Below are positions 13,901 through 20,628 of a stretch of DNA of 23,493 nucleotides, piece by piece; position 1 is the first letter of the stretch; every line of letters begins with the position of its first letter. The position numbers were made by a program, and so were the translations under genes. Below the pieces are notes generated by a model that worked only from the letters and a program-made list of their open reading frames with translations, was not told the origin of the DNA and did no database searches. This stretch comes from Bermanella sp049115935 (GTDB lineage: Bacteria > Pseudomonadota > Gammaproteobacteria > Pseudomonadales > Oceanobacteraceae). The stretch spans positions 1 through 23,493 of the forward strand of contig JAGDZK010000058.1 in the NCBI GenBank assembly GCA_049115935.1. The letters are read 5' to 3'.

Positions 13901-15261
13901 AGCGCCGCTTGATCATTTGGCAAGGTGCCAAGGTCATAACCTGCTGTTTGCAATTGTTGTAATATTTGCCAAATCGATGCGGGCACATCTAAATTATCGG
14001 CCCCTATATTATGACGCCCTGGCGGGTGATTGTAATAAACAATGGCAAGCTTTTTATCTTTATTCGATTTAACTTGCAAAGTGTGCCAGCGGTTTAATCG
14101 CTCAACCAATAACTCGACACTGTGTTCATCTATTGCTAACGAATCCAGCTGTAAGCCCGACAAAGTATGGATATGCGATGGCCCTAATGTGGCCACAACT
14201 AACGGCTGAGTTACCCCCTGTAGTTCGGGCATGGCAATTTGGTAATAGACTTTTTCACCGGCAATTCCATCCATCGATACATTGCGTGCAAATTGAGTAC
14301 GGTCAAAACTTTTTATCGCTTTTATCACTGGTACATTCAAATTCGCAAAATGCGCACTTACTTGCTCACGCCCTTCACCACCACCAACCACAAAGTCTTG
14401 CAGCATAATGATGCCTGACAGTGAGTCTTTATATGGCAGCAACGTAGTCACCGCATCTGTTGCCGCTTGCCCCCAATACGATAATGCAACCAAACAATCT
14501 TGCTGGTAGGTTTTAATTTTTTCGCATAATTTTTTTGATACCTGCCTGTCGGCGGTACGATCTCCAGAGTTATTATCCAGTATCACAACTGTTTTATGTT
14601 TATCTTGTTTTATAAACTCTGATTTAAATTCATCATGAATTTCACCTTTAACAATCCAACGTAACGGTGACTGCGCTTGAGCAGCTGCCACCGGTATGTT
14701 TTCACCTGATTGCTGTGCCATCCATTTTAATAATTGAATTAAATTTTCACGCCCACCTGCTTGCCAATAACTACGCGCCTTTAACCAATCTCGTTGATTT
14801 GGATGCGCTTGAATCTGTTCTGCCAACCACTGATTAAATTCGCCCAACGGACTGGCACTCACTTGAGCCACATGTTCAATACTGTTAAATAGCGGGGTAT
14901 GGGCCACTTGGCTTTTAACCACCAATTGGTGATCACTACTAAAATAGATTTGATTACGTGAAGGGGGTAGCGCGCCTAACGCATTGGCAGCCGGACCGAA
15001 CAACCCCGCCCCCACAACAAAACTGGATGATTGCATTAAGCCCATGAATTCGCTTAATTCGGTATTCGACAACGCTAAAATTTGTTGTGCTGTGCGCGCT
15101 TGTATTGTTATCTGAGGGTATTCATCATGAAAGGCATCAATTGCCGAAGCTAGAGTTGGCCCATGACCATTAGACACAATTAAAGTTAATTGTGTATTTG
15201 CAAAAGACATTGTGCTTGTTAATAACAAACCAATAAAAACAAAAAATAATTTACGTAACAT
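10954..15261 (-). CDS. cobN: Periplasm-facing, membrane-anchored CobN-like metallochelatase
   Basis: A 1435-aa CobN/BchH-superfamily protein, first gene of the riboswitch operon. I take the ATG at 15261, five bases after GGAG; a GTG at 15264 is possible but too close to that site. Unlike cytoplasmic cobaltochelatase CobN, it has a signal peptide (LRKLFFVFIGLLLTSTMSFA) and a single C-terminal helix (about 1404-1422, VVWFILWAFLMVVLAGF) followed by a basic tail, so the main body should be periplasmic. The family core lies about 665-730: HLGRHSTYEFLPRRSVG, IPGIYPYIV, GEGIQAKRRGLAVMVDHLTPPL. A second conserved block, ASDVVRDEGVMIAFGLDMLGVKPVW, is near residue 945. No CobS/CobT or ChlI/ChlD partners are in view. 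The adjacent ExbB-like and DUF2149 genes recall HmuS, the CobN-like protein of Bacteroidetes haem loci. Metal insertion or removal on a corrinoid is inferred, not shown. Confidence 0.88.
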   Translation of the reverse strand: MLRKLFFVFIGLLLTSTMSFANTQLTLIVSNGHGPTLASAIDAFHDEYPQITIQARTAQQILALSNTELSEFMGLMQSSSFVVGAGLFGPAANALGALPPSRNQIYFSSDHQLVVKSQVAHTPLFNSIEHVAQVSASPLGEFNQWLAEQIQAHPNQRDWLKARSYWQAGGRENLIQLLKWMAQQSGENIPVAAAQAQSPLRWIVKGEIHDEFKSEFIKQDKHKTVVILDNNSGDRTADRQVSKKLCEKIKTYQQDCLVALSYWGQAATDAVTTLLPYKDSLSGIIMLQDFVVGGGEGREQVSAHFANLNVPVIKAIKSFDRTQFARNVSMDGIAGEKVYYQIAMPELQGVTQPLVVATLGPSHIHTLSGLQLDSLAIDEHSVELLVERLNRWHTLQVKSNKDKKLAIVYYNHPPGRHNIGADNLDVPASIWQILQQLQTAGYDLGTLPNDQAALLDLMQAQGVNLPNNRDALMVMKDKIHTMSRDDYSKYFKTLPSVIQQEMTQGPFGYLHITLQHAIEQGEISFATQRLEHSLEEVHHLLEGINHPARKRALALLTDLEQQYHLAFKGDKHAWVVAEKLVEAIVKTGIEGLRGWGQVPGDVMVLDDELLIPGLQFGNVFIGPQPPRGWEIDEELLHANLAFPPPHQYLAFYHYLRDQFRADAIVHLGRHSTYEFLPRRSVGVMEDDYSRVIAQDIPGIYPYIVDGVGEGIQAKRRGLAVMVDHLTPPLASTPLYDELLQLRQLIESFEANHDSNQAALKTKLVKKIREKVDRLELKQELEQAMSAELAVMGIGFDDVDDDMFVHEVGHYLTDLQERFMPLGLHIFAKPWEPKAIDMMLSSMAPENQQQKQEWQAQLIASPKAERISLLNALQGGFVAPGAGNDPIRSADSLPTGRNFYALDSSLIPSPTAWELGEKMAQDARKQNSQTQDKNEAVVLWASDVVRDEGVMIAFGLDMLGVKPVWNSRGLVKSLTLLPLANQRVRRNTVFTSSGLFRDLYAKQMWLINDAVLFALSAAGNTIIEKYPALTLALSSALAPLETMTMGNETLEQNQVAFHWVQQAQVLLANNVDAKQAGTMASLRVFGASPGSYGAGINRLVERSGSWQARSELANVYMRRMGNAYSEKMFGQPMQDLFKRNIANIENSYLGRSSNLYGLSDNNDAFDYFGGLSLAIETLTGQTPNNYVLNHADQNRVTMQPLNVALKQELRGRFLNPEWLKGLMAHEYAGARTMGSEFLEYLWGWQVTNPAIVDDWVWQEVKSVYLDDRYELGLDRFLLQGHNVHVKSNMLAIMLVAIQKGFWQADAKTKQQLAQEFVNIVNKHGLPGSGHTRPDHPMLPWLKDALSETQWQQLTQLIEQPKKQNNELHTLTEIELTDGQVHRSQNSKNTKQISQDSQQTNITTQVVWFILWAFLMVVLAGFVRQRMMTLNNMKQKA

Positions 15262-15271
15262 CACGGCTCCA

Positions 15272-15285
15272 TCACCTAAAGGTGA
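15272..15285 (-). promoter_or_regulatory. Small hairpin just upstream of the cobN ribosome binding site
   Basis: On the minus strand TCACC-TTTA-GGTGA forms a 5-bp hairpin ending two bases before GGAG (15270-15267), the ribosome binding site of cobN. It may affect initiation or mark a second, translational layer of control. It is short and could be incidental. Confidence 0.35.
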
Positions 15286-15315
15286 ACTCTAAACCGAGAA
15301 TAACAGGCAGATCAG

Positions 15316-15339
15316 AAAAACCCGCAAACACATTGCGAG
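15316..15339 (-). terminator. Attenuator hairpin between B12 riboswitch and cobN
   Basis: On the minus strand CTCGCAA (15339-15333) pairs with TTGCGGG (15327-15321) across a 5-base loop, with one G-T pair, and is followed directly by TTTTT. It lies about 40 bases downstream of the aptamer and 55 before the cobN start. This is the position expected for a transcription-terminating expression platform that shuts the operon when cobalamin binds. Confidence 0.75.
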
Positions 15340-15381
15340 CGAAAAGATCATTGCCAGGTAATCCCGCCCGGTTCAATACAG

Positions 15382-15504
15382 TGTTATTTCAGGTATCTGA
15401 CTTAGGTTTAACAAAACCCTTACAGTTGCGGGTACAGTTACGGACTTGTCATGCACTTAAGCATACTCACCGTATTCCCTGATGGTGCTAGGCACCAAAT
15501 AACA
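15382..15504 (-). promoter_or_regulatory. Cobalamin (B12) riboswitch aptamer
   Basis: Read on the minus strand, the conserved elements occur in order. Stem P1 TGTTATTT (15504-15497) pairs exactly with AAATAACA (15389-15382). Between them are GGTGCC, then AGGGAATACGGTG (15480-15468), GTCCG, TACCCGCAACTGTAA (about 15434-15420) and the B12 box AGTCAGATACCTG (15402-15390). This is the standard cobalamin riboswitch pattern and is nearly complete. It binds adenosylcobalamin or a related corrinoid and should repress the nine-gene operon that starts with cobN. The repression mode is probably transcription termination at the hairpin 15339-15316. Confidence 0.95.
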
Positions 15505-15513
15505 TGTGGCGCT

Positions 15514-15542
15514 GTTATACGTTGTTTTAAACTATGGGTCAA
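15514..15542 (-). promoter_or_regulatory. Sigma70 promoter of the cobalamin operon
   Basis: On the minus strand TTGACC (15542-15537), a 17-base spacer and TATAAC (15519-15514) form a near-consensus promoter. Transcription would start about seven bases further, immediately before riboswitch stem P1. That spacing is what a riboswitch leader needs and supports both calls. Confidence 0.8.
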
Positions 15543-15594
15543 TTTCAGAGACGGCTTTGATGCCCTGTAGTGATATGCACGTTTCTCTGGCCAT

Positions 15595-15628
15595 AAAAAA
15601 ACCCAAATCATTTTCATGACTTGGGTTT
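15595..15628 (-). terminator. Terminator of the malic enzyme gene
   Basis: AAACCCAAATCA (15599-15610) pairs with TGACTTGGGTTT (15617-15628), with one mismatch and a 6-base loop. On the minus strand a run of T follows. It lies about 50 bases after the malic enzyme stop and upstream of the cobalamin operon promoter, so it insulates the two units. The stretch between cobN and this terminator contains only the leader elements listed. Confidence 0.85.
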
Positions 15629-15676
15629 TTGGTTCGTAACCTTTTAAAAGATTACGCTACCACACTCATCTGGCGA

Positions 15677-16936
15677 TTAAATATCAGCGATAGATTTAAG
15701 TGGGTAGTTAGCAGGCATAGGCAACGATGCCACACCTGTATCAACCGCTGCTTGCGCTACTGCGTTTGATACGATACCTAGCAAACGTGAATCCGTCGCT
15801 TTAGGGATGATGTAGTCTTTACCGAATTCCATAGAATCCACACCATAAGCTGTTAGTACTTCTTGAGTCACAGGCTCTTTGGCTAGGTTAGCAATAGCGT
15901 GTGCCGCAGCTAGTTTCATTTCTTCGTTAATAGCAGTAGAACGTACGTCTAATGCACCACGGAAGATGAATGGGAAACCTAGAACGTTGTTCACTTGGTT
16001 AGGGTAATCAGAACGACCAGTAGACATGATTAGGTCATCACGTGTTGCCATTGCAAGTTCAGGTTTGATCTCAGGATCTGGGTTAGAACATGCAAATACG
16101 ATTGGGTTTGGCGCCATTTTCTTTAGAAGCTCAGGTGCTAATAGATCAGGACCAGAAAGACCAAGGAAGATATCAGCACCGTCCATTGCGTCTTCTAAAG
16201 TACGCTTGTCAGTATCTACTGCAAACATGGCTTTATATTGGTTAAGATCGTCACGACCAGAGTGAATCACACCTTTACGGTCAAGCATGTAAATATTTTC
16301 TGGCTTCATACCCGCAAGGATAAGTAATTTAGAACAAGAAATCGCAGCCGCACCAGCACCTAGAACAACCATGCTAGCTTCTTCGATTTTTTTGCCTTGA
16401 ATTTCAAGGGCGTTCAACATACCAGCAACGGTTACGATGGCAGTACCGTGTTGATCATCATGGAAAACTGGGATGTTGCACTGTTCTTTAAGAACACGTT
16501 CGATTTCAAAACATTCAGGTGCTTTGATGTCTTCAAGGTTAATACCACCAAAGGTATTCGCAATGCGGCGAACGGTGTCGATAAATGCTTGTGGACTTTC
16601 AGATTCAACTTCAATATCAATTGAGTCAACACCAGCGAAACGCTTGAAAAGTAGTGACTTACCTTCCATAACTGGCTTAGAAGCTAAAGGACCTAGGTTA
16701 CCAAGGCCAAGAATCGCAGTACCGTCAGAAATAACCGCTACTAGGTTACCTTTTGCAGTGTACTTGTATGCATTCTCTGGATCTTCTGCAATGGCTTTAA
16801 CTGGCTCTGCCACACCTGGGCTGTACGCTAAAGAAAGATCGCGTGAAGTTTCCGCAGGCTTAGAAAGCTCTACGCTGATTTTCCCAGGTTTAGGGAACTG
16901 ATGGTAATCTAGTGCATCTTGCTTAAAATCTGACAT
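15677..16936 (-). CDS. maeB: Malic enzyme (malate dehydrogenase, oxaloacetate-decarboxylating)
   Basis: A 419-aa cytoplasmic enzyme that converts malate to pyruvate and CO2 while reducing NAD(P). It is the short form, lacking the C-terminal phosphotransacetylase-like domain of E. coli MaeB (759 aa). Catalytic residues are visible: tyrosine in SLAYSPGVAEP (Y38), lysine in VMEGKSLLFKRFAG (K93), metal ligands in NLEDIKAPECFEIE (133-146) and FHDDQHGTAIV (159-169). The cofactor-binding glycines are GAGAAA (193-198). NADP or NAD preference cannot be read reliably. GGA lies 10 bases before the ATG. It sits beside rpmE and priA as in Pseudomonas. Symbol maeB follows common annotation of that short form. 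Confidence 0.94.
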   Translation of the reverse strand: MSDFKQDALDYHQFPKPGKISVELSKPAETSRDLSLAYSPGVAEPVKAIAEDPENAYKYTAKGNLVAVISDGTAILGLGNLGPLASKPVMEGKSLLFKRFAGVDSIDIEVESESPQAFIDTVRRIANTFGGINLEDIKAPECFEIERVLKEQCNIPVFHDDQHGTAIVTVAGMLNALEIQGKKIEEASMVVLGAGAAAISCSKLLILAGMKPENIYMLDRKGVIHSGRDDLNQYKAMFAVDTDKRTLEDAMDGADIFLGLSGPDLLAPELLKKMAPNPIVFACSNPDPEIKPELAMATRDDLIMSTGRSDYPNQVNNVLGFPFIFRGALDVRSTAINEEMKLAAAHAIANLAKEPVTQEVLTAYGVDSMEFGKDYIIPKATDSRLLGIVSNAVAQAAVDTGVASLPMPANYPLKSIADI

Positions 16937-17137
16937 TCTGACAAATTCCGTTAGTTAGTTTTCACCAACCTGGGGCCAACCAGGCCGCTCGCGTCAGGCG
17001 ATGGGTCGCGTATTATTACGCAAATTTTGAACAGATCATACCCCATAGAGCATTTATTCAAGACTTAACTGCTTGTTATTTAATCAGTTATTACAAAATA
17101 GAGCTGAAATTGATCTGTATCACCATCTAATAGAAAC

Positions 17138-17166
17138 AAAAAAGGCGCTCAATGAGCGCCTTTTTT
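17138..17166 (-). terminator. Terminator of rpmE
   Basis: GGCGCTC (17144-17150) pairs with GAGCGCC (17154-17160) over a 3-base loop, with six A on one side and six T on the other. It is 40 bases beyond the rpmE stop codon on the minus strand. The symmetric A/T flanks would let it work in both directions. Confidence 0.93.
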
Positions 17167-17205
17167 GGGGGAGACCGAAATCTCCACGTTTGGGTATCAA
17201 TGCTA

Positions 17206-17415
17206 TTACTTAGCACGACCACCGAAACGTTTCTTGAAGCGATCGATACGACCACCTGTATCCATAGTCTTCTGCTTACCAGTGTAGAATGGGTGACACT
17301 GAGAACATACGTCTAAGTGCATAGTGCCAGTCTTGGTAGACTTAGTGGTTACAACGTTACCGCAAGAACAAGTTGCTTCTAGGGTTTCGTAAGTAGGGTG
17401 AATACCTTCTCTCAT
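17206..17415 (-). CDS. rpmE: 50S ribosomal protein L31, zinc-binding form
   Basis: A 69-aa ribosomal large-subunit protein, standard length. It starts MREGIHPTYETLEATCSCGN. Four cysteines (C16, C18, C37, C40, in CSCGN and CSQCHPFYTG) give the zinc ribbon of the C+ form, the RpmE type, rather than the zinc-free RpmE2 induced in zinc starvation. The C-terminus GGRIDRFKKRFGG is typical. A good GAGG lies 6 bases before the ATG. It is transcribed alone, divergent from priA, and ends at a strong terminator. Confidence 0.97.
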   Translation of the reverse strand: MREGIHPTYETLEATCSCGNVVTTKSTKTGTMHLDVCSQCHPFYTGKQKTMDTGGRIDRFKKRFGGRAK

Positions 17416-17537
17416 AATGACCTCGTTTTCCTGTGCCGCAACTTATTCTCTTTCACTTCCCGTACCTAGAGTGGGAAGCGCTGAGCCTCAATAAGCACCG
17501 CTGGACTAGATTAATTACAGACCTCTAGGGAGCGCGC

Positions 17538-17543
17538 ATCTTA
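17538..17543 (-). promoter_or_regulatory. Candidate -10 of the rpmE promoter with GC-rich discriminator
   Basis: On the minus strand TTTTGATAAGATGCGCGCTCCC contains TAAGAT (17543-17538) followed by GCGCGC. A GC-rich stretch after the -10 is typical of stringently controlled ribosomal promoters. The -35 is weak (TGCAAC, 16 bases upstream). The resulting leader would include a CTTCCC/GGGAAG hairpin (about 17455-17478). Moderately plausible. Confidence 0.35.
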
Positions 17544-17691
17544 TCAAAAGCGCCACCCAGTTGCATGTACTTTTTTACCACGAAGATAAGTGCCCGCCAT
17601 CATTAGATTTTTTCTAATCTGACAGGCCTATCACAAGGCCCACGCCGTGATACACTGGCCTTATCGTCATCTAATAATAGTAAGAGAATCC

Positions 17692-19917
17692 ATGACGGCA
17701 CCTTTTTATTTAAGTGTAGCCATACCTGCCCCACTTAATCGTAGCTTTGATTACCTGCCTGAGGCGGGCTGCGACATGAGCCAGTACCAAACTGGACTTA
17801 GGGTCAACGTGCCGTTTGGACCACGCACGCTGGTGGGCGTTATTGTGGATATTCGCAGCCAACCCCAAAGTGAAGGGCACAAACTTAAACCTATACAAAA
17901 CCGTATCGACCACAAACCCCTACTCAGCAAAGACATCTACCAACTCGCATTGTGGCTCAACCAATATTATCACCAACCCATAGGTGAGTGCCTACATACC
18001 GTGTTGCCTGTATTGTTACGCAAAGGGCAAGCTGCTACGCCAAGCTGCGAAGCGGTTTACAGCTTGGCCAGCAGTTTAACCACAGAATCATTAGATGCAC
18101 TCAAACGCGCACCCAGACAATTGGCCTTAGTTGAGCACTTACAACAACACGGAGAAACCTGGCACAAAGACTTAACCGCAGCCGGTTTTACCTCCGCCAT
18201 TATTAATGGGCTCAAAGATAAAGGCCTCATTACTGAGCATCAAAAACCCAGCTTTGATGCCATCAATGGCCAAGCGATTCAGACTCACCTGACATTAAAT
18301 GATGAACAGCAATCGGCTGTAACCGCAATTTCAAACCAGCACAGCTTTCAGCCCTACTTATTAGATGGGGTTACCGGCTCAGGCAAAACTGAGGTTTATC
18401 TACAAAGTATTGCGCCACATATAAAAGCAGGCAGACAAGTTTTAATCTTGGTACCTGAAATTGGCCTGACCCCACAAATGATCCAGCGTTTTGCCCAGCG
18501 TTTTGATGCCGATATTTTATTGCTGCACAGCGCACTTAATGACCGTGAGCGTTTAGACGCTTGGATCATGGCTGCAAGCCACACAACAAGTGATCGTGCG
18601 CAAATCATCATCGGTACACGCAGTGCAGTATTCACCCCAGCACCAAACCTTGCCATGGTCATCATTGATGAAGAGCACGACGCCAGCTTTAAACAGCAAG
18701 ACGGCATTCGTTACCATGGCCGCGATGTGGCTGTCATGCGCGCCAAACTGTTAGATATTCCTATTGTGCTTGGTAGTGCCACCCCAAGTTTAGACAGCCT
18801 GCAAAACGCATTAGGCAGCAAATACCAACATCTAGTTTTACGCGAACGCGCAGGCAGCGCCACCGACGCCAAACTGCATATTTTTAATATGAAAAAGCGC
18901 GCGGTTAATCATGGCCTTGCCGATGAATTACTCACAGAAATTCAAAACACATTAGATAAACAGCAACAGGTTTTAGTATTTATAAACCGCCGCGGATTTG
19001 CGCCTACTTTATACTGCCCAGATTGTGGCTGGATTGCCGAATGTAAACGCTGCGATGCAAAAATGACGCTGCATCAAAAACCACCCCACTTACATTGCCA
19101 CCATTGTGATAATAAAAGTGCCCTGCCACGGCAATGCCCAGAATGTTTAAGCAATCAAATTCACCCCATGGGTGTGGGCACTGAGCGCTTAGAAAGCCAC
19201 TTAAGTGCGCAGTTTAATCACGTGCCTGTCATTCGCATCGACCGCGACAGCACATCAAAAAAAGATTCCATAGAAGCACTGCTTGAGCCGGTGCATAAAG
19301 GTGAACCCTGTATTTTAATCGGCACACAAATGTTAGCCAAAGGCCATCACTTTCCAAAAGTGACATTAGTCATCATGGTGAACATTGACAGTGGATTTTT
19401 CAGCGCTGACTTTCGCGCCATGGAAAAAACCGCGCAGCTTGTATTGCAAGTTTCAGGGCGTGCGGGTCGTGAAAAAGATCAAGGCCGTGCTTATTTGCAA
19501 ACCGAATTTGCCGACCACCCATTACTGCACTTGTTAACCGAAGAAAATTACCACGCATTAAGCTTGGCATTATTAGAAGAGCGCAAACAACAACATTTAC
19601 CACCTTATGGTTTTCAAGCACTTGTACGTGCGGATAGCCCTAACCCCAAAGAAGCGGAACAATTTTTACATCGCGTGCGTGAATTATTTAATTGGCATCA
19701 AAAAAATAATCAGCTTGCGGGCATTAGCTTTTTAGGACCGCTGCCCTCACCCATGGAATTGCGTGCAGGTCGTTTTAGAAGCCAGTTATGGATCAACAGC
19801 CACAACCGTAAGTTGCTGCATCACTTTATTAAACTGGTGATCAATGGGATGTATGAAATAAAGGGGTTTAATAAGGTGAGATGGAGTTTGGATGTGGACC
19901 CAACGGATAACCTTTAA
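17692..19917 (+). CDS. priA: Primosomal replication restart helicase
   Basis: A 741-aa DNA helicase that recognises stalled or recombined forks and reloads the replisome. I start at the ATG 17692 (MTAPFYLSVAIPAPLNRSFDYLP), which matches the family N-terminus and has AAGAGA upstream; a GTG at 17647 would add 15 unrelated residues. Order of domains: N-terminal 3'-DNA-binding domain (about 1-105), winged helix, then helicase core with Walker A GVTGSGKT (about 226-233) and DEEH box (about 326-329). Eight cysteines in four CxxC pairs (about 441-495, from CPDCGW to CPEC) form the two zinc sites. Motifs such as LIGTQMLAKGHHFP and QVSGRAGR complete the second RecA lobe. In Pseudomonas argS follows priA; here a repeat block follows instead. 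Confidence 0.96.
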   Translation: MTAPFYLSVAIPAPLNRSFDYLPEAGCDMSQYQTGLRVNVPFGPRTLVGVIVDIRSQPQSEGHKLKPIQNRIDHKPLLSKDIYQLALWLNQYYHQPIGECLHTVLPVLLRKGQAATPSCEAVYSLASSLTTESLDALKRAPRQLALVEHLQQHGETWHKDLTAAGFTSAIINGLKDKGLITEHQKPSFDAINGQAIQTHLTLNDEQQSAVTAISNQHSFQPYLLDGVTGSGKTEVYLQSIAPHIKAGRQVLILVPEIGLTPQMIQRFAQRFDADILLLHSALNDRERLDAWIMAASHTTSDRAQIIIGTRSAVFTPAPNLAMVIIDEEHDASFKQQDGIRYHGRDVAVMRAKLLDIPIVLGSATPSLDSLQNALGSKYQHLVLRERAGSATDAKLHIFNMKKRAVNHGLADELLTEIQNTLDKQQQVLVFINRRGFAPTLYCPDCGWIAECKRCDAKMTLHQKPPHLHCHHCDNKSALPRQCPECLSNQIHPMGVGTERLESHLSAQFNHVPVIRIDRDSTSKKDSIEALLEPVHKGEPCILIGTQMLAKGHHFPKVTLVIMVNIDSGFFSADFRAMEKTAQLVLQVSGRAGREKDQGRAYLQTEFADHPLLHLLTEENYHALSLALLEERKQQHLPPYGFQALVRADSPNPKEAEQFLHRVRELFNWHQKNNQLAGISFLGPLPSPMELRAGRFRSQLWINSHNRKLLHHFIKLVINGMYEIKGFNKVRWSLDVDPTDNL

Positions 19918-19932
19918 GTAACAGAAAAGCCC

Positions 19933-20080
19933 TGTAGGAGTCGAGCTTGCTCGCGATAGCAAAAGCGTTGATTACCTATATATCTATTGTGGTGAGTACT
20001 CCAATTTAAATCACTCGCCATCTAAACAAACTTGAAATATCTAAGTCTCTGATTTCGCGCACAGGGGCGCGACTCTTACA
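19933..20080. repeat. 150-bp hairpin repeat (family C), copy 1
   Basis: Begins TGTAGGAGTCGAGC and ends GCGCGACTCTTACA, which are near-inverse. Inner segments ATCTATTGTGGTGAGT and ATCACTCGCCATCTAAA also pair imperfectly, so the whole unit could fold into one long stem. The outer end resembles Pseudomonas REP sequences (GTAGGAG...GAGCTTGCTCGCGA). It starts 15 bases after the priA stop and may help terminate that transcript. With copies 2 and 3 it fills the 711-base gap before the dehydrogenase gene; the stretches between copies are AT-rich and show nothing else. Confidence 0.85.
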
Positions 20081-20166
20081 AATTTAATTAATTCAATCCC
20101 TTAACTAAAAATCAATTATTGCTAAAGAAATCAAACACCTAAGCCATCTACTATTACCAACACACC

Positions 20167-20314
20167 TGTACGAGTCAAGCCCTGCTCGCGATACCAAAAG
20201 CATTGATAATCCGCATATCCATTGTGGCGAACACTCCAATTTAAATCACTCGCCATCTAAACAAACTTGAAATATCTAAGTCACTGTTTTCGCGCGCAGG
20301 GCGCGACTCCTACA
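20167..20314. repeat. 150-bp hairpin repeat (family C), copy 2
   Basis: Same length as copy 1 and the same internal order: TGTACGAGTCAAGCC, GATACCAAAAGCATTGAT, ATTGTGGCGAACACTCC, then CACTCGCCATCTAAACAAAC, and a GCGCGACTCCTACA end. It diverges from copy 1 at scattered positions throughout. Confidence 0.85.
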
Positions 20315-20362
20315 CTTAAAGCCCATTATCAAAACTGCACAAGCAACCACACCCAAAACACC

Positions 20363-20512
20363 TGTACGAGTCGAGCACCGCTCGCGATAGCAAAAGCGTT
20401 GATTACCTATATATCCATGCGTGACAATCATTCCAATTTAAATCACTCGCCATCTAAACAAACTTAAAATATCAAAGTCTCTGATTTCGCGCGCAGGGGC
20501 GCGACTCTTACA
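20363..20512. repeat. 150-bp hairpin repeat (family C), copy 3
   Basis: Third copy in the same orientation (TGTACGAGTCGAGC ... GCGCGACTCTTACA). It is almost identical to copy 1 in the left third (GATAGCAAAAGCGTTGATTA) and in the right half, with two extra bases in the middle. It ends 117 bases before the dehydrogenase start. Some short ORFs run through it but are by-products of the repeat. Confidence 0.85.
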
Positions 20513-20628
20513 GTTTAAGTAAACACGTTCAAATATCTCGAAAAACAATGATTAATACTGGTGATCCATAAAAACCCTGTTTAGTATGGTTGTTAATAAA
20601 AATAACACTCAGATAAAAGGAATTTATT

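Noticed and set aside
10954..15261. Plain call of the cobN product as aerobic cobaltochelatase subunit
   Set aside because: The signal peptide, the C-terminal anchor, the ExbB/DUF2149 partners and the lack of cobS/cobT nearby all argue against the standard cytoplasmic enzyme. The symbol is kept only as a family label.
16397..16901. Plus-strand ORFs opposite the malic enzyme gene
   Set aside because: They are antisense frames inside a highly conserved enzyme gene, with no ribosome binding sites.
20267..20467. 66-aa ORF in the gap between priA and the SDR gene
   Set aside because: It spans parts of two family C repeats and has no ribosome binding site or recognisable sequence.
19933..20512. 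Regularly spaced repeats considered as a CRISPR array
   Set aside because: Units are about 150 bp, differ throughout, and are separated by 50-90 bases. No short identical repeats with uniform spacers, and no cas genes.
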